DNA of 64,000 bases, from positions 30,346,001 through 30,410,000 of the forward strand of contig NC_058192.1 of assembly GCF_907165205.1 (NCBI RefSeq). Direction: 5' to 3'. Of the stretch, positions 31,091 through 42,890 are shown one piece after another. Source of the DNA: Coccinella septempunctata (taxonomy: Eukaryota > Arthropoda > Insecta > Coleoptera > Coccinellidae). The position numbers were made by a program, and so were the translations under genes. The notes under the pieces were generated by a model. That model ran no database searches and was not told the DNA's origin. It was given only the letters and a program-made list of their open reading frames with translations. Each line of letters opens with the position of its first letter. Position 1 is the stretch's first letter.

Positions 31091-33160
31091 TATGGAGAGT
31101 AGAGAGAAGAAGAACTATCGCTGCTTTGAGATCATAGATTTTTTTGTCCCCTAAAATATGTACAAATATAGTAGTTCCTGTTTTTGTCAACAGGCGCGCT
31201 GGCCATCACGGGAGTGCGAAATTTTCATTTAAACTAGTTGAAGTTGGCTGAGATAACTGTTTTCCTGGTGACAGATGATAGGAATATTATTATTTTCGAT
31301 TTTTAATAAGAGGACAACAATGACCCTTCCATATGACCATGGTGAAATGTTGAAGCGTGCGCTGGTGTAAGAGTGTTTTGGCATCGGAAAGAAAAGAAGA
31401 AGAGATAAAATTTCCGAGAGCATTTTCGAGAGAAAATTGGAAAAAACCTTACCTCAAGAATCGACTCCGAATCAATTTGTATGTCGAGAGCACTTTTGCG
31501 ATGAAGATATCAAAAAAAGATGATGAATTCATTATAAACGAAATCGAAATTGTCATCCCTCGTGAGAAGTGTACTCTTCTGAATAAGAATATCTAACCAA
31601 TAAAACTACATGGTTCAGAAGTGGATTTTCTTGAAGAATTTTGTTGGCATAACATAATATATGGTTTAGGTCGGTTCTCAGCTGAGTATTGGAAACAGAA
31701 TCTACTCTAATATCTAAGTAATAAATCTGAGATTGCTACCTTTTGTTGTCTTGATGTGTACTACTCCTCACTGCGAATTTATATAATTTTGAAGATTAAG
31801 GTAAACCAACTAACATACCTGTTTTCAATAAACAATGATAAACAAAAGTAGGTACAATTTTTTAAATGAGTGATTTCTTTTGAATTTCATTGATTTCGTC
31901 ATTTATTCCGAATGAATAAAGCTGATCACAGAACACTAATATACAAAAAGTGAAATGTCCTAAGTAATCTGAGGCAACACCAAATGTCATTTATATGCCG
32001 CCATATTTGGTTGTGGAAGTAGATATTGAATGGCGGGAATTTTGAATTTACAAGCGTACTATACCTATATACATACTTTTGGTTGTTTTCACCTTCATTG
32101 TAAATTTACAGCTTCTACCATTTATATTGAATACAGATTTGGAATTCATGATAGAAGCTGTAAATTTATATTACATAAAAAATAACATCAAGGTAGGAGA
32201 AAGTTGGCATTTTAGTAATTTATTTATTTTTCGTAAGAATTCTATAAATAGTATTTTTCAGGGGAGCAGAGGAAATGGAAATCAAGTAACATCCACATAT
32301 ATGTATGATACAAAACAACCAAGATAAAACCTCAGCAAAAATCTGTCCTTATAAAAGTTTAGTTATATTGAATTTATTCACATAATGAGCTATTTAAATC
32401 ATCGGGCCGGCTCTTTCATTGGGATAAATTTTCTTGTTCCCTTGTACATCTCCAAATTGAAATAATATCTGAAACAGAAAAAAGAGAATGAAGATAGAGA
32501 AAGCTTAGTGAATAACATAGTAACAAAGTGATTGATGTAGAATTGGAATTATAAGAAATTCAGAGATCAAAAATAGCTCAACCTACCTAATCACGAGTAT
32601 CAGTCAGAATAGATGAAAATAATATTCAACATTCGGTCGTTCGTAAGTTACATCTCCTTGAATCTGAACTTGAATCTCCTAAATAATCCGCCTCGTTATG
32701 TAAGTAGGGAAGTAATTTTTCAGTTAAATAATGAACTGTGAATATCAAAAACATGATTTTTGTAACGTCAACAGCCTGTCAACCAAAAGAATTAGGTTAA
32801 TTTGGTTTTGACTGTCACTTCAACCGGAAATTCATGTCGGCCATATTTGGTTGTAGATTAGGCCATAGAAGAGGGAGTTTCACCCCCCTCATAGTCCCCT
32901 TTATAAATATGACTTGTATTTTATTGCATGAAATTCAGAGAACTCATATTTAATATAGATTTGAAAAAAGGTATTTGAAAAATCATCAGAAAAACCACGA
33001 TAACACATAACCTTAAATAAAATGAAGGCTATTCATTTAAAATTGACGCTTAAATCCCACCCCTTATCGATAAACGTAGCAATCGCAGCGACACCTATCC
33101 TACTATGCGTTTCCCGTTCTCGGGGACAAGAAGAGAGGAGAACGATCTTCGTACCAAAAA
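31091..33160 (+). mobile_element. P-like (THAP) element, copy with internal insertion
   Basis: The left end TATGGAGAGTAGAGAGAAG matches the 56159 copy. It is followed by a THAP-like frame from ATG 31341 (MVKC..., then IKFPRAFSRENWKK and, in another frame, CREHFCDEDI), i.e. the C2CH zinc-binding spacing of a THAP domain broken by a stop and a frameshift. The body continues to about 31935, is interrupted by unrelated sequence, and resumes at about 32900-33130. The right end is eroded. THAP is the DNA-binding domain of P transposase. Confidence 0.7.
32101..32168. repeat. 17-bp perfect hairpin
   Basis: TAAATTTACAGCTTCTA at 32101-32117 returns inverted at 32152-32168 around a 34-bp loop, inside the sequence that interrupts the P-like copy. 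Confidence 0.9.
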
Positions 33161-33405
33161 AGTGTGTACGGAAATGGTGAAAATAAGTGACTCGCTGGAA
33201 GTACATTGTGGATTTCTGTAATCGGGAATTCTAACGTCAATTCGGAACATTAGAAAAGTTACTTGTACCTGTATGATATGAAATGAACTGCCATCATTTG
33301 ATTGCAGGTTATAGGTTAGTTTAGATGCTACTGATGAATTCTCGAATAAATTTCTCCTAATAAAACGAACTGAAAATCTGGTGAAGTCAGTGAATAGAAA
33401 ATATG

Positions 33406-34611
33406 TATACTTCATTCAAATTTATTTTAGCAGTCGGTTGGCCATGAAATAATTTTCTCAAGTTTTTGTAACTAGAACGAAGTTAGGTTGGCACTCATGA
33501 AATGTCGTTAATGTCATAACGTCGTTGCCACAACTAATATCAATTTTTATTACGAAAATGCCGAAAGTGATTGAAAAAAGAGATAGGGTTTCAGGAAGTG
33601 CTATTTAGAATTCAGGTCCGCTCATTCAAATAGTTATACCCTGATATTCTAAAATCCACAATACGTCAGACGGTAGCGAACATATTCAATGTAAGAGAAT
33701 GTTTATAATGTTTCATCTGAATCTAAACGACATATATTTCAGCTGGATATTTCCACAATCAGAAAGATTGTGAATGAAGAGGATGACAAAGAATTTCCTT
33801 CTATTGGGGGACCCAAAAAAGTGGTGGCATTCGAGAATTTTATGTTTGAGTGAAATAATGCGAAAAGTTTACTACAGGATTTTCGATAAATGTCATCGGA
33901 GAATAAGTTCCCTAAAATGGATTTTTCTATTTTTCATTTGACTTGTCTTATACAATGTAAATGTCTTAAGGTACTAATAAATACCTATAATTATTATTAT
34001 TACATCAATGTATTAAGATGAATAGCCACAAATACGCGCCAGTTGCCCTGTTACTTGTTTATTCAAGTGAAATTTTTGTTCAAAGGTGAAGTTCATCTTA
34101 ACTTGAGAATTCCTTCAATTCCTTTTACTTATATTGATGCAAGATGATTTTTGTTAAAGAATTTAACATTCTTGTAATTATCTGTTTATTCCTTCGGGAG
34201 ATACCCCAACCACTGCATCATATGCATTTCATCTTCGAGTTAATATTTTCGAAATCTACAAATGATGTAAGCCAAAGAAGATAACGAACATTAACTCTCC
34301 TCAAGCTAGTGCATATTATGATATTATACTGATCTCTCATATTTTCCATGCAAATAACTGGATTTGGTATGACTTCAATCAGTTTGTATAAACTTCAATT
34401 ATGTTTGTCACATATTTTCCGAAGAGATTCGACATTGTGATAAAATACGTAATAACAGAAACTTTTACGTAGAACGGGCAACATAGCGTTGATTTAAAAC
34501 CCAAAAATGTTTTGACAAGCGTCATAACCCCACATTTTCGTACTATACAGAGTGAAATGTGTCAAATTTCCATGGCCAACCGACTGCTAAAATATAAGTG
34601 AATGAAGTATA
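33406..34611 (+). mobile_element. TACTTCATTC-ended DNA element, copy 2
   Basis: About 95 percent identical by eye to 27339-28546 across its length, with the same two exon-like pieces and intron-like gap (GTAAGAG...TTTCAG near 33692-33741). Direct orientation relative to copy 1. Confidence 0.85.
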
Positions 34612-34959
34612 TATTATAGAATTAGATAATCAGTACAGTACTCAATTAAACGTTCAATTGTTGAACAGATTTTCTTGCAAGTGAAGTCGATCTTCACGGA
34701 AAAATATCTGTTTTTCATTGAAATATATGAATTTCAAAGATTGGTCTTTGAGCAGCTATTTTTTTTTCTTAATTTATAAATTACTATGTAGTATGCTTTT
34801 TGTTAATTTTCTGATTTATATGCGATAAAACAACATAAATTTTTAATATCGGTATGCAGTAAGGGTAATCATCTTCATTATTCATTCATAATAACCAAGA
34901 ATAACAAACAGATAATGAATTAATACATGTATAGAATTTTTTAGTACATGAAGTAGGTA
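34612..34959. other. unassigned spacer
   Basis: No gene seen. Confidence 0.5.
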
Positions 34960-36074
34960 CAGGGTGGGCAAAATTGGTGATACCTGAACTAATTTTTCAA
35001 CCCAACGAGATAGAGGAAAATGAATATACGATTCATGTCGTCTTTCTTCGAGAAACTAATAATGCCATCAACTGCATTACTCTATCTTCTTTTGTTTTTG
35101 AGTTATAGGCCAAAATTGAAATTTGGGCGATTTCAACTTTGATTAATATCTCCGTTCCTGTTTGAGCTAGGATGTTGAAATGAAAACATTATAAAGACAC
35201 TTTTTTGAGAGCAATCCAGTGGCTTACTATGATTTTTTCCAATAGGTATATTTGCTCAGCTACAACATGAAAATGTGTTTTTTCATATGCAAACAGTTTT
35301 TTGAAATGACCTAGAAAGAATCGCCATTTTTTTTCCGTTTCAGAAATATATCATACATCTACATCGCCCTCAGATTCGTTCAGATATTAGGTATGAAAAA
35401 TATAGTTCATATGCGAATTTCAAATAATTGAGTATTAAGTAGGCTGAATCACACAATAATATTTCTCTATGCATGGTTTAGTTATTATTTAGCTTTTGAA
35501 TACTTGATTCATTCCTCCATGGTTTGATATCGGTTTAGAACAACTTTCAGTTATTAGAATTCGAAGTCATTATTGGCGGCATTGTGGAAATATTCGAAAA
35601 TTACGAAATTTGTGATTTATTGGAAATAAATCTATAATTCAACTTTCATAATACTCTTCATTTCAAATTTAACATCAATACAAACTGTATTTTTCATAAT
35701 ATCTGAACGAATCTGAGGGCGATGTAGATGTATGATATATTTATGAAACGGAAAAAAATGGCGATTCTTTCTGGGTAATTTTCAACGACTGTTTCGATAA
35801 GAAAAAACACAACTTTATGTTATAACTCAGCAAATATACCTGTTGGAAAAAATCATAGTACACCACTGGATTGCCATAAAAAAGTGTCTGTATAATGTTT
35901 TCATTTCAAATTTCAATTTTGGCCTATAACTCGAAATCAAAAGAACATAGAGGAATTCAATTGATGGCATTATTAGTTTCTCGAAAAAAGACGACCGTAA
36001 TGTGCCATGCATTTTCCTTTATCTAGTTGGGTTAAAAAGTTGTAGTTCAGGTATCACCAATTTTGCCCACCCTG
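34960..36074. mobile_element. foldback element with long inverted arms
   Basis: Ends CAGGGTGGGCAAAATTGGTG and its inverse, flanked by TA on both sides (34958-34959, 36075-36076). The arms match from both ends inward for about 400 bp (34960-35395 with 35690-36074), leaving a central unpaired segment of about 300 bp. No coding. CAGGG ends and the TA duplication tie it to the mariner-like group. Confidence 0.9.
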
Positions 36075-36076
36075 TA

Positions 36077-38523
36077 CATAAAATAATAATAATAATAATA
36101 ATGGCTTATTCTTCATGATCATATACATACCTTAAGGAGAACACTTTTGGTAGGTATATGAAAAGAGCAGAAGGTATCAGGATCAGATTCTGTTTTCAAT
36201 AATAACAGTCAATTCAATGTAACAAGGTTTGTTCCCATTTTCTTCTGAAAAATGTAGGTTCTCTGAAATATATATGTATTAAAAGATAAATTTATTGAAT
36301 CAAATAATCCATAAGTCGCCAAGAAAATATGTATGTATTATGAATTTTATGTTTTTTTATATTTTGATACGACAAAAAGATAATAATTTAGACACACATC
36401 AACGCCGAAATGTTTTCATCAATAGGTATTGATGTGGTATAGTTTCATTACATAATTTTATTGGAGAAGTGCTGATTATAAGGAGCCCGCCTATACAAAG
36501 GGTGTGCTTCTTTTTCTTGTAAACTTTATCTATACGACTATTATTATTGCTGGGTAGAGACATATGTGCCCGAGTAGGGTGCTGCTGCTATTTTCAGCCA
36601 GCAATTGTTTCAGTGGAGTGTTTAGACATGATGATTTATACGTGCCTGTCGAGGCGGAAATACAGATACCCATTAATGTCATAAATAATTGCGTTAAGGG
36701 AATGCATACAGAATATATTACTGCAGAAAAAAATTACATTGTCAGATCTCCTTCAAAATATCTACGTTATTCCATCAAAACAATGTGAATATCGAAGCGA
36801 GAGACAAACCGGACGGAAATTTGAGAGGATGTGGAGTATACTCTCGTATTGCATAGTCGATCTGACACCACAGCTATTGTATAATTCTGCATTTGTGTTG
36901 CCCTCCTATGTAGAAATTATAAACCAAAAATGTTTTTGAAACGATATTGGTTGACAAATAATATCGAAATATTATGAATTGAATAATTGTTGCCAATGCA
37001 GTATACTGAGAAAGAACATAAAGAATATGTTTTCTAAAAATATATTCTCAAACAAGTATCATAATAAAAATTTGAAGAAAGAAAAATTATTCAGGGACAT
37101 GCATCGTAATTGAAATATGAAGAGAGAAAAATTGTTTAGGAAACTCTTTGTTAACTGCTATTCTTTTTTTTCCCAATAAAATCTTCGAAGTTTACAGATT
37201 TGTAATAAAAAAGGTTTTATTTATAAGGAAATGAGTGTAGAACTAAATTTATGAAATAAATATGTTATTCTCAACACCAAAACATTAAATATCAAAAGGT
37301 AAAGTTGCCCTTGCTTTCGGTACTGTTGGAAGACTCGGCATTATCGGAATCAACGAGCGATTGGCTTCTTTTGTAATCATTAACTGCAACTGTAACTAAT
37401 CGTGCTTACTTGTAAGCAGTTCGTCTCTGTAAATGTTGAATTCAATGATAAATTTTTACACTATTCAAGACCAACTCAATGTATATGAATTATACTATGT
37501 TCTTGTCAGATTAATTATGATTGTCCTTTCATTTAATTAATTATTATTGAGCTTCTCATTTAATTAGAATTTATTGCCCTTTTCTTATTATTTTTAATAT
37601 TCTAGTGCTTCTCAAATTCATTCAATTGTGCTTCTCATCCAACTTGTGCGACTCTTGTTCTGCTCATACTTACATTATACTTATTGATCAACTCATATTT
37701 AATGTATCGATTTCTCGTTGATGATCAGACTTAGACATTGCAGTTTCACCTCTGGCCTATTTCTCTGTACTCTCGCGTCTTCTCTTTAAAATTCAGTATT
37801 CTAACCTTCGCGTTTTCTGATGGAATAAAGAAGCTCTCGCAATCAATTTTCAATTGATTGCTCTATCACTGTGTAACCGTTGTGTTAATATTGAATTTAT
37901 TGAACTCCTCAACCTCTAAGTCTGACATCAAGTGACTTCTCATTTGAACTGCTCTGGACCATCTCTTGTTTTTAGTTGAATAATGTCTCTCTGAGTCTAT
38001 AGATGTTGTTAATATTAGTTTGCTTTTACTGTGTTAGAATCATGCAGGTTACTTGTTCATTTTATGATTGTGAAGGATATTCAATAAATGTTTTTATACC
38101 ATCTCCAACTCAATTATCTTTTCATACATTCCACTACTCTTTAATTACAAAATCATATCACCCTCGATTTTGAACATTTAATGGAAAAACTGAAAATGTT
38201 GTAATATATAAAAAAAATATTGGAAGCTCTCGAGCAATTTTTAAATTTAAGGGCCCAATAACATACTCATCATGCTATCATCTATCTGGTCATCTATATC
38301 TTTCCTCATTGGATTAGACAGCTGTCAATAACATAATGAGAATTTTGAATGAATGAAATATGTAGTTTCACCAAAAATGTGAATATTTTCCCACCAAATA
38401 TTCCAATTGTTCTTTCAATTTTTGTTCGCATAGTTTTGTGCTGAAATTTTCTAGTCCTTGTTGTGGGTATTATTTCCTTCTGGCGACACTAGCACATCTG
38501 TCGGATAAAAAATGAATGAGTCA
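36077..38523. other. 2.4-kb unassigned region
   Basis: No supported gene. 37390-38150 begins TGTAACTAATCG, ends near TTAATTACA and contains AATAAA (38091); it could be an old solo LTR or a transcribed 3' end, but no target duplication was found. Confidence 0.4.
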
Positions 38524-38583
38524 GGGGACAAGAAATCTGTGGTCTGGAAGCAGCGATCGTTCTCCTTTTCTCTACTCTCCATA
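38524..38583 (-). repeat. solitary terminal repeat of the P-like element
   Basis: The reverse complement begins TATGGAGAGTAGAGAAAAGG and ends in TGTCCCC, matching the 56159 left end. Confidence 0.8.
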
Positions 38584-38589
38584 AATATA

Positions 38590-39312
38590 ACGTGCGTTCA
38601 AAAAAATTCGTCGTCAAGTAGGTTATGGAATTTTGAACGTCGATATTCAGTGCCTGAACGTAATTCTTAGCTTGTGCTGTATTATTTTACAGGTTAACTG
38701 TCAAGTTGAGCGTTTTGGACATAGACATAGACACTATGTCTATATGTCTATGGTTTTGGATTGTTGTTAAATCATCAGCAAATAATAAAGATGGTTTTTA
38801 CCGACGTACAAAATGCATTATTGAATCCTACTTCAGGAATGGGGAGAAAATAGAAGGCGAGTGCATGGAAATATTCTCTTGAGAAATGTTTCAGCGACTT
38901 CAGGATGGAGTATCCCAACGTTGCTATAGATTACTAATCTTTTCAAATTACTGTTTCAAATTACTTTTTCACATAATCGAAAGTACAAAAAACATAATAA
39001 GTACCTCGATTCGTTCAAGAGTTCAAGACTCATGTCTGTGACTTATGAAAATTTTTACAATCGCCTCAGATTGTTTGGATTCTTTTAATCTAAATAAAAA
39101 AAAATGCTTTTCGCAGGTTGGAAGAAATCATTATTAAATGTGTGAGTAACTTTTTCTGAGAAATTGCCTTTCAAACAACGATATATAGGTTAATGTCATC
39201 AATGTTTACATTTGGTAGTGGAGTGATTTAAGGAAAGAATTACGTTCAGTCACCGAACATCAACCTTCAAAATTTCATAGCCTACTTGACTTGAATTTTT
39301 TTGAGCGCACGT
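38590..39312. mobile_element. ACGTGCG-ended MITE
   Basis: Inverted ends of about 85 bp: left ACGTGCGTTCAAAAAAATTC, right its inverse ending GAGCGCACGT, with TA on both sides (38588-38589 and 39313-39314). No coding. It hosts the 33-bp insertion at 38720. Confidence 0.85.
38720..38752. mobile_element. 33-bp micro-insertion with hAT ends
   Basis: The whole insertion is two CATAGAC-type ends placed almost end to end: it starts CATAGACATAGACAC and ends TATATGTCTATG. A perfect 8-bp duplication GTTTTGGA flanks it (38712-38719, 38753-38760). Same family of ends as the hAT MITEs at 21686 and 55658. Confidence 0.88.
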
Positions 39313-40129
39313 TATCATTAGGTTTTTGATACTATCTTTGCTCTTTACCTAACAAATATTGTGGGGGACAAGCAAACGTGCATAGATTACAGATTACATT
39401 CTCTATAACCTGTGAACGGGCGCGGGCGTCTACCTTGATTATATTAGTAATTATTAGTGAAGAAATAATATTTGGTTTGAGCTTGAGCCATCATTTTCTT
39501 CGAAATAATGTTGTTGAAAAAATATGGATGCATCGTCACAGTTTACGTCCGAAAAGGTCTGTTACAGTACCTATTATATTTTGAATGCTGATTAGTTTGC
39601 TCTGAAATTGATTATGTATTTCTTCAGTACGAATACTTCATAGTATTATATATTATTTATACACATATTTTAGTTCTGAAACTAAAATAACGGAAATTAT
39701 TCGAGATCTATTTTGACCAGATAATAGGCACCGTTTTCAAGGCGTAATGCTAAGTCAATTATACCTAATTGAATCGATTTATTTTTTTACACCAATTGAG
39801 AAATTATTTGAAAGTGATGACAGAAAAATGTTTCATTCTCACTCTGTTGAAGGTTACATGACCAAGGAACTGGTGGTGAAAAAAATTTTTTCCATAGACA
39901 AGATTATCTTCAACTTTAAGGAGAAAGCCATAATGATCTGAATGAGTAAATACTTCGTACTTTCGGAAAAGTTGAAATTGAAGCGAATATATTTGAATCA
40001 AACAATGATACCACACATTTTCCGAAATTTGATATTTTATAGATGCACCCTCCTCCTTTATCCGGGCTTGACCGGCACTGGCAATTGATGCTACTCGCAT
40101 CAGCATTACCAGAGGCGGAGTTACACGAC
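39313..40129. other. unassigned spacer before the tandem-repeat block
   Basis: No supported gene; the 183-codon minus-strand frame at 39804-40355 partly reads through repeat units and has no domain. Confidence 0.5.
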
Positions 40130-40505
40130 CAGAATTTTCCGATTCGGAGTTGAAAACATTAAACTTATGAACATTTTTGATTGTTTTTCGTTTCATGATG
40201 CAGAAATACAGCAAGCCACTTTTTTCATTGTTTATATTATTCGTCTTGATTCCCGAATCCCGATCCCCGATGTTTTTCTCGAAGCAAATGATTTTACCGA
40301 TTTGGCGTTCGAAACTCATATTCTTCCGACATATCCAACTATTTTCCGTATGCAAATATACACCAAGCCCTCCTTTTTCATTTTGTCTATTACCTATCTT
40401 ATTTCCCGAATTCGATTTTATTTTTCTGAACCGGATACGATTACCGGGTTGGAGTTCACACCTTCACTGTTATTCGAAAGCATAGCATGCAAAAATTCCT
40501 ATTAA
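40130..40505 (+). repeat. degenerate tandem repeat, family 2 (left part)
   Basis: Shares with 42890-44165 the words TTTACCGATTTGG, GTTC(G/A)AAACTCA, TTTTCCGT, ATGCAAATATACACCAAGCC and TTCCCGAATTC in the same order, about 160 bp per unit. Confidence 0.65.
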
Positions 40506-40539
40506 AATAAATATATGCCTAGCCCTAGATGACAGCCCA

Positions 40540-40740
40540 CTGAACCTACTTTCAATAGGTTGTGGAAAAATTTCTCAAGAACTCTTAGATCAATTCGAGC
40601 CAAATCTTGTAACTGCAAATAATTTTGCTCCACAAGAGTTAGGGATATCGTATTCAATCGTTTTTAAAAGTATGTATTCTTCGAGAAAATCGCTGTAAAA
40701 TCATTTAAAACTCAATAACAATTTGAATCGATCCAATAAA
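40540..40740 (+). repeat. tandem repeat family 1, left flank fragment
   Basis: TTTCTCAAGAACTCTTAGAT, then CAATTCGAGCCAAATCTTG resembles the 289-bp array beyond the Tc1 insertion, implying the Tc1 element split an array. Confidence 0.5.
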
Positions 40741-41908
40741 AATCAGTATGAGACATTTCGTCAATCTGATCGCCTTTTTTCTGAAGTTTGAATGTTCTCA
40801 TTTTGAAATGAAGTCAGTTTATCAACGGCTTCGATTTGAAACGAGTTTTCTGAAACTGCCAAGACATAAATTAACAAACGCTGAGGCTAATAGGGCTATC
40901 GGAATGCTACAGGGTGGCCTAACTCAGGTTGTTGTAGCGGAAAGGCTCCAAGTCAGCCAAAATGTGATATCTAGACTTTGGAATAGGTTCAGGGAGACAG
41001 GTTTCGTGTTGGAAAGACCAAGGCTTGGTGGGCGACGAAAAACAACACCTGCTCAGGATCGTTTCATCACCGTTTCGGCGAAAAGAAACCCTACATCTAC
41101 GTGTAGAATGCTACGGAATACTCTTCCAAATTCAGATGGGGTCCAAGTTTCCATCGAAACCATCAGACGACGTTTGAGAGGTGAATCTAGGTTCTAGACG
41201 TCCATTTAGAGGAGTTCCATAAACACGTGACCATAAGCGTCAAAGACTGGAATGGGCAAGGCAACATATTAATTGGAACGATCGATGGCGTAGTGTCCTT
41301 TTCACTGATGAATCCACATATGGACGATTTTGAGATTCTCGAAGAATAAGGGTATGGACAATTCTATGCATACCCCGTAATCGTCGCTATGTCCATGAAG
41401 TCCATCCGCTCCGAGGGGGTAGTGTTATGGTATGGGCCAGGATATGTTTCAACGGGCTCACAGACCTACACATTTGTCCTGCATGGGAATATGACCGCCT
41501 TACACTATAGGCAGCATGTCAATGACAATGTTGTGCCAAATTTTCACGCTGCTATTGGTGAAACTTTTCAATTTCTAGACGATAACGCTAGAACGCGCGC
41601 GAGGTGCTAGGTATTCCACATTCACCAATACCTCCGCACTCACCAGATTTGAATTGCATAGAACATGCATGGGATATGCTCCAAAGAAGATTAGATAATC
41701 ATAAACCTACCCAAGAATCCTTAAATGAACTGAGAGAACCAAATTCCTCAAGAAATGTTCAACAAAACCTCGTGTGTAGTATGCAAAGAAGATGTCAAAC
41801 TGTTATTGATGCCAATAACAAGCCAAACATTGTATTGATAGTCTTAAAATGCTTAAATTCTCTGGGAATAAAATTTATTTAACACGATTTTGCTTAACCA
41901 CCCTCCTG
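40741..41908 (+). pseudogene. Tc1-like transposon with broken DD34E transposase
   Basis: From about 40852 the frame gives the paired HTH domain (KLTNAEANRAIGMLQGG, VVVAERLQVSQNVISRLWNR) with the GRPRK-like link RLGGRRKTTPAQDR. A frame change after about 41195 leads to VLFTDEST (first Asp), then GSVMVWA, FLDDNAR (second Asp region, broken) and, in a third frame, HSPDLNCIEHAWDMLQRRL carrying the final Glu. The right end reads GATTTTGCTTAACCACCCTCCTG before TA (41909-41910). I did not find the left end. It is dead through at least two frameshifts and stops. Confidence 0.85.
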
Positions 41909-42039
41909 TATACAGTGCAGATCTACAGGCTAAAATTAATTTTCAACTTGAAATCATATTAATATGAATTTTCATCACAAAAAATCTTATTTTAACTATA
42001 TTTTCTTGGAAATTAAGTCAATATCCCTAACTCATGTGG

Positions 42040-42890
42040 AGCAGTTTAGTTTTCGAATTGAGATCCATATGTGGAATTTCAGTTCGTTGCTTCTGATAGA
42101 AATGGAGATTTCAGAGGTCGATTCGACAAAGTTTGATTTCAATTCCTAAGAACTGTTGGATCCATTCGACCCAAATCTTGAAACTGTGAATGGTTTCCGA
42201 ATTGAGATGCAAATATTGAATTTCGGTTCGATAGTTCAGATAGGAATTGAGATTTCAGTGGTCAATTTGGCAAAGTGTGATATCAGTTTCTCAAAAAGTC
42301 ATAGAGCAATTCGAGCCAAACCTCGAAACTGTGAATAGTTTTCGAATTGAGATGATTAGGTTGAATTTCAGTTCGTTGCTTCTGATAGAAATGGAGATTT
42401 CAGAGGTCGATTCGACAAAGTTTGATTTCAAATCCAAAGAACTGTTGGATCCATTCGACCCAAATCTTGAAACTGTGAATGGTTTCCGAATTGAGATGCA
42501 AATATTGAATTTCGGTTCGATAGTTCAGATAGGAATTGAGATTTCAGTGGTCAATTTGGCAAAGTGTGATATCAGTTTCTCAAAAAGTCATAGAGCAATT
42601 CGAGCCAAACCTCGAAACTGTGAATAGTTTTCGAATTGAGATGATTATGTTGAATTTCAGTTCGTTGCTTCTGATAGAAATGGAGATTTCAGAGGTCGAT
42701 TCGACAAAGTTTGATTTCAAATCCAAAGAACTGTTGGATCCATTCGACCCAAATCTTGAAACTGTGAATGGTTTTCGAATTGAGATGCAAATATTGAATT
42801 TCGGTTCGATAGTTCAGATAGGAATTGAGATTTCTGCGATCAACTTTGCAAAGTATGATATCAATTTCTCAAAAACTGTTGGTGCTGTTT
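42040..42890 (+). repeat. tandem array, 289-bp unit, family 1
   Basis: The word TTCAGTTCGTTGCTTCTGAT occurs at 42078, 42367 and 42656, exactly 289 bp apart, and copies are nearly identical. Each unit is itself two diverged halves of about 144 bp, both carrying CGAAT(T)GAGAT..., GAGATTTCAG.GGTC and GACCCAAATCTTGAAACTGT-type blocks. The open frames through it repeat the same peptide and are not genes. Confidence 0.95.

Noticed and set aside
36564..36939. Overlapping 74- and 66-codon open frames
   Set aside because: No domain and no consistent frame; treated as chance.
37389..38150. Possible solo LTR (TGTAAC...TTACA with AATAAA)
   Set aside because: No target duplication, no second copy and uncertain ends.
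39804..40355. 183-codon minus-strand open frame
   Set aside because: Half of it is the complement of tandem repeat family 2; no domain.
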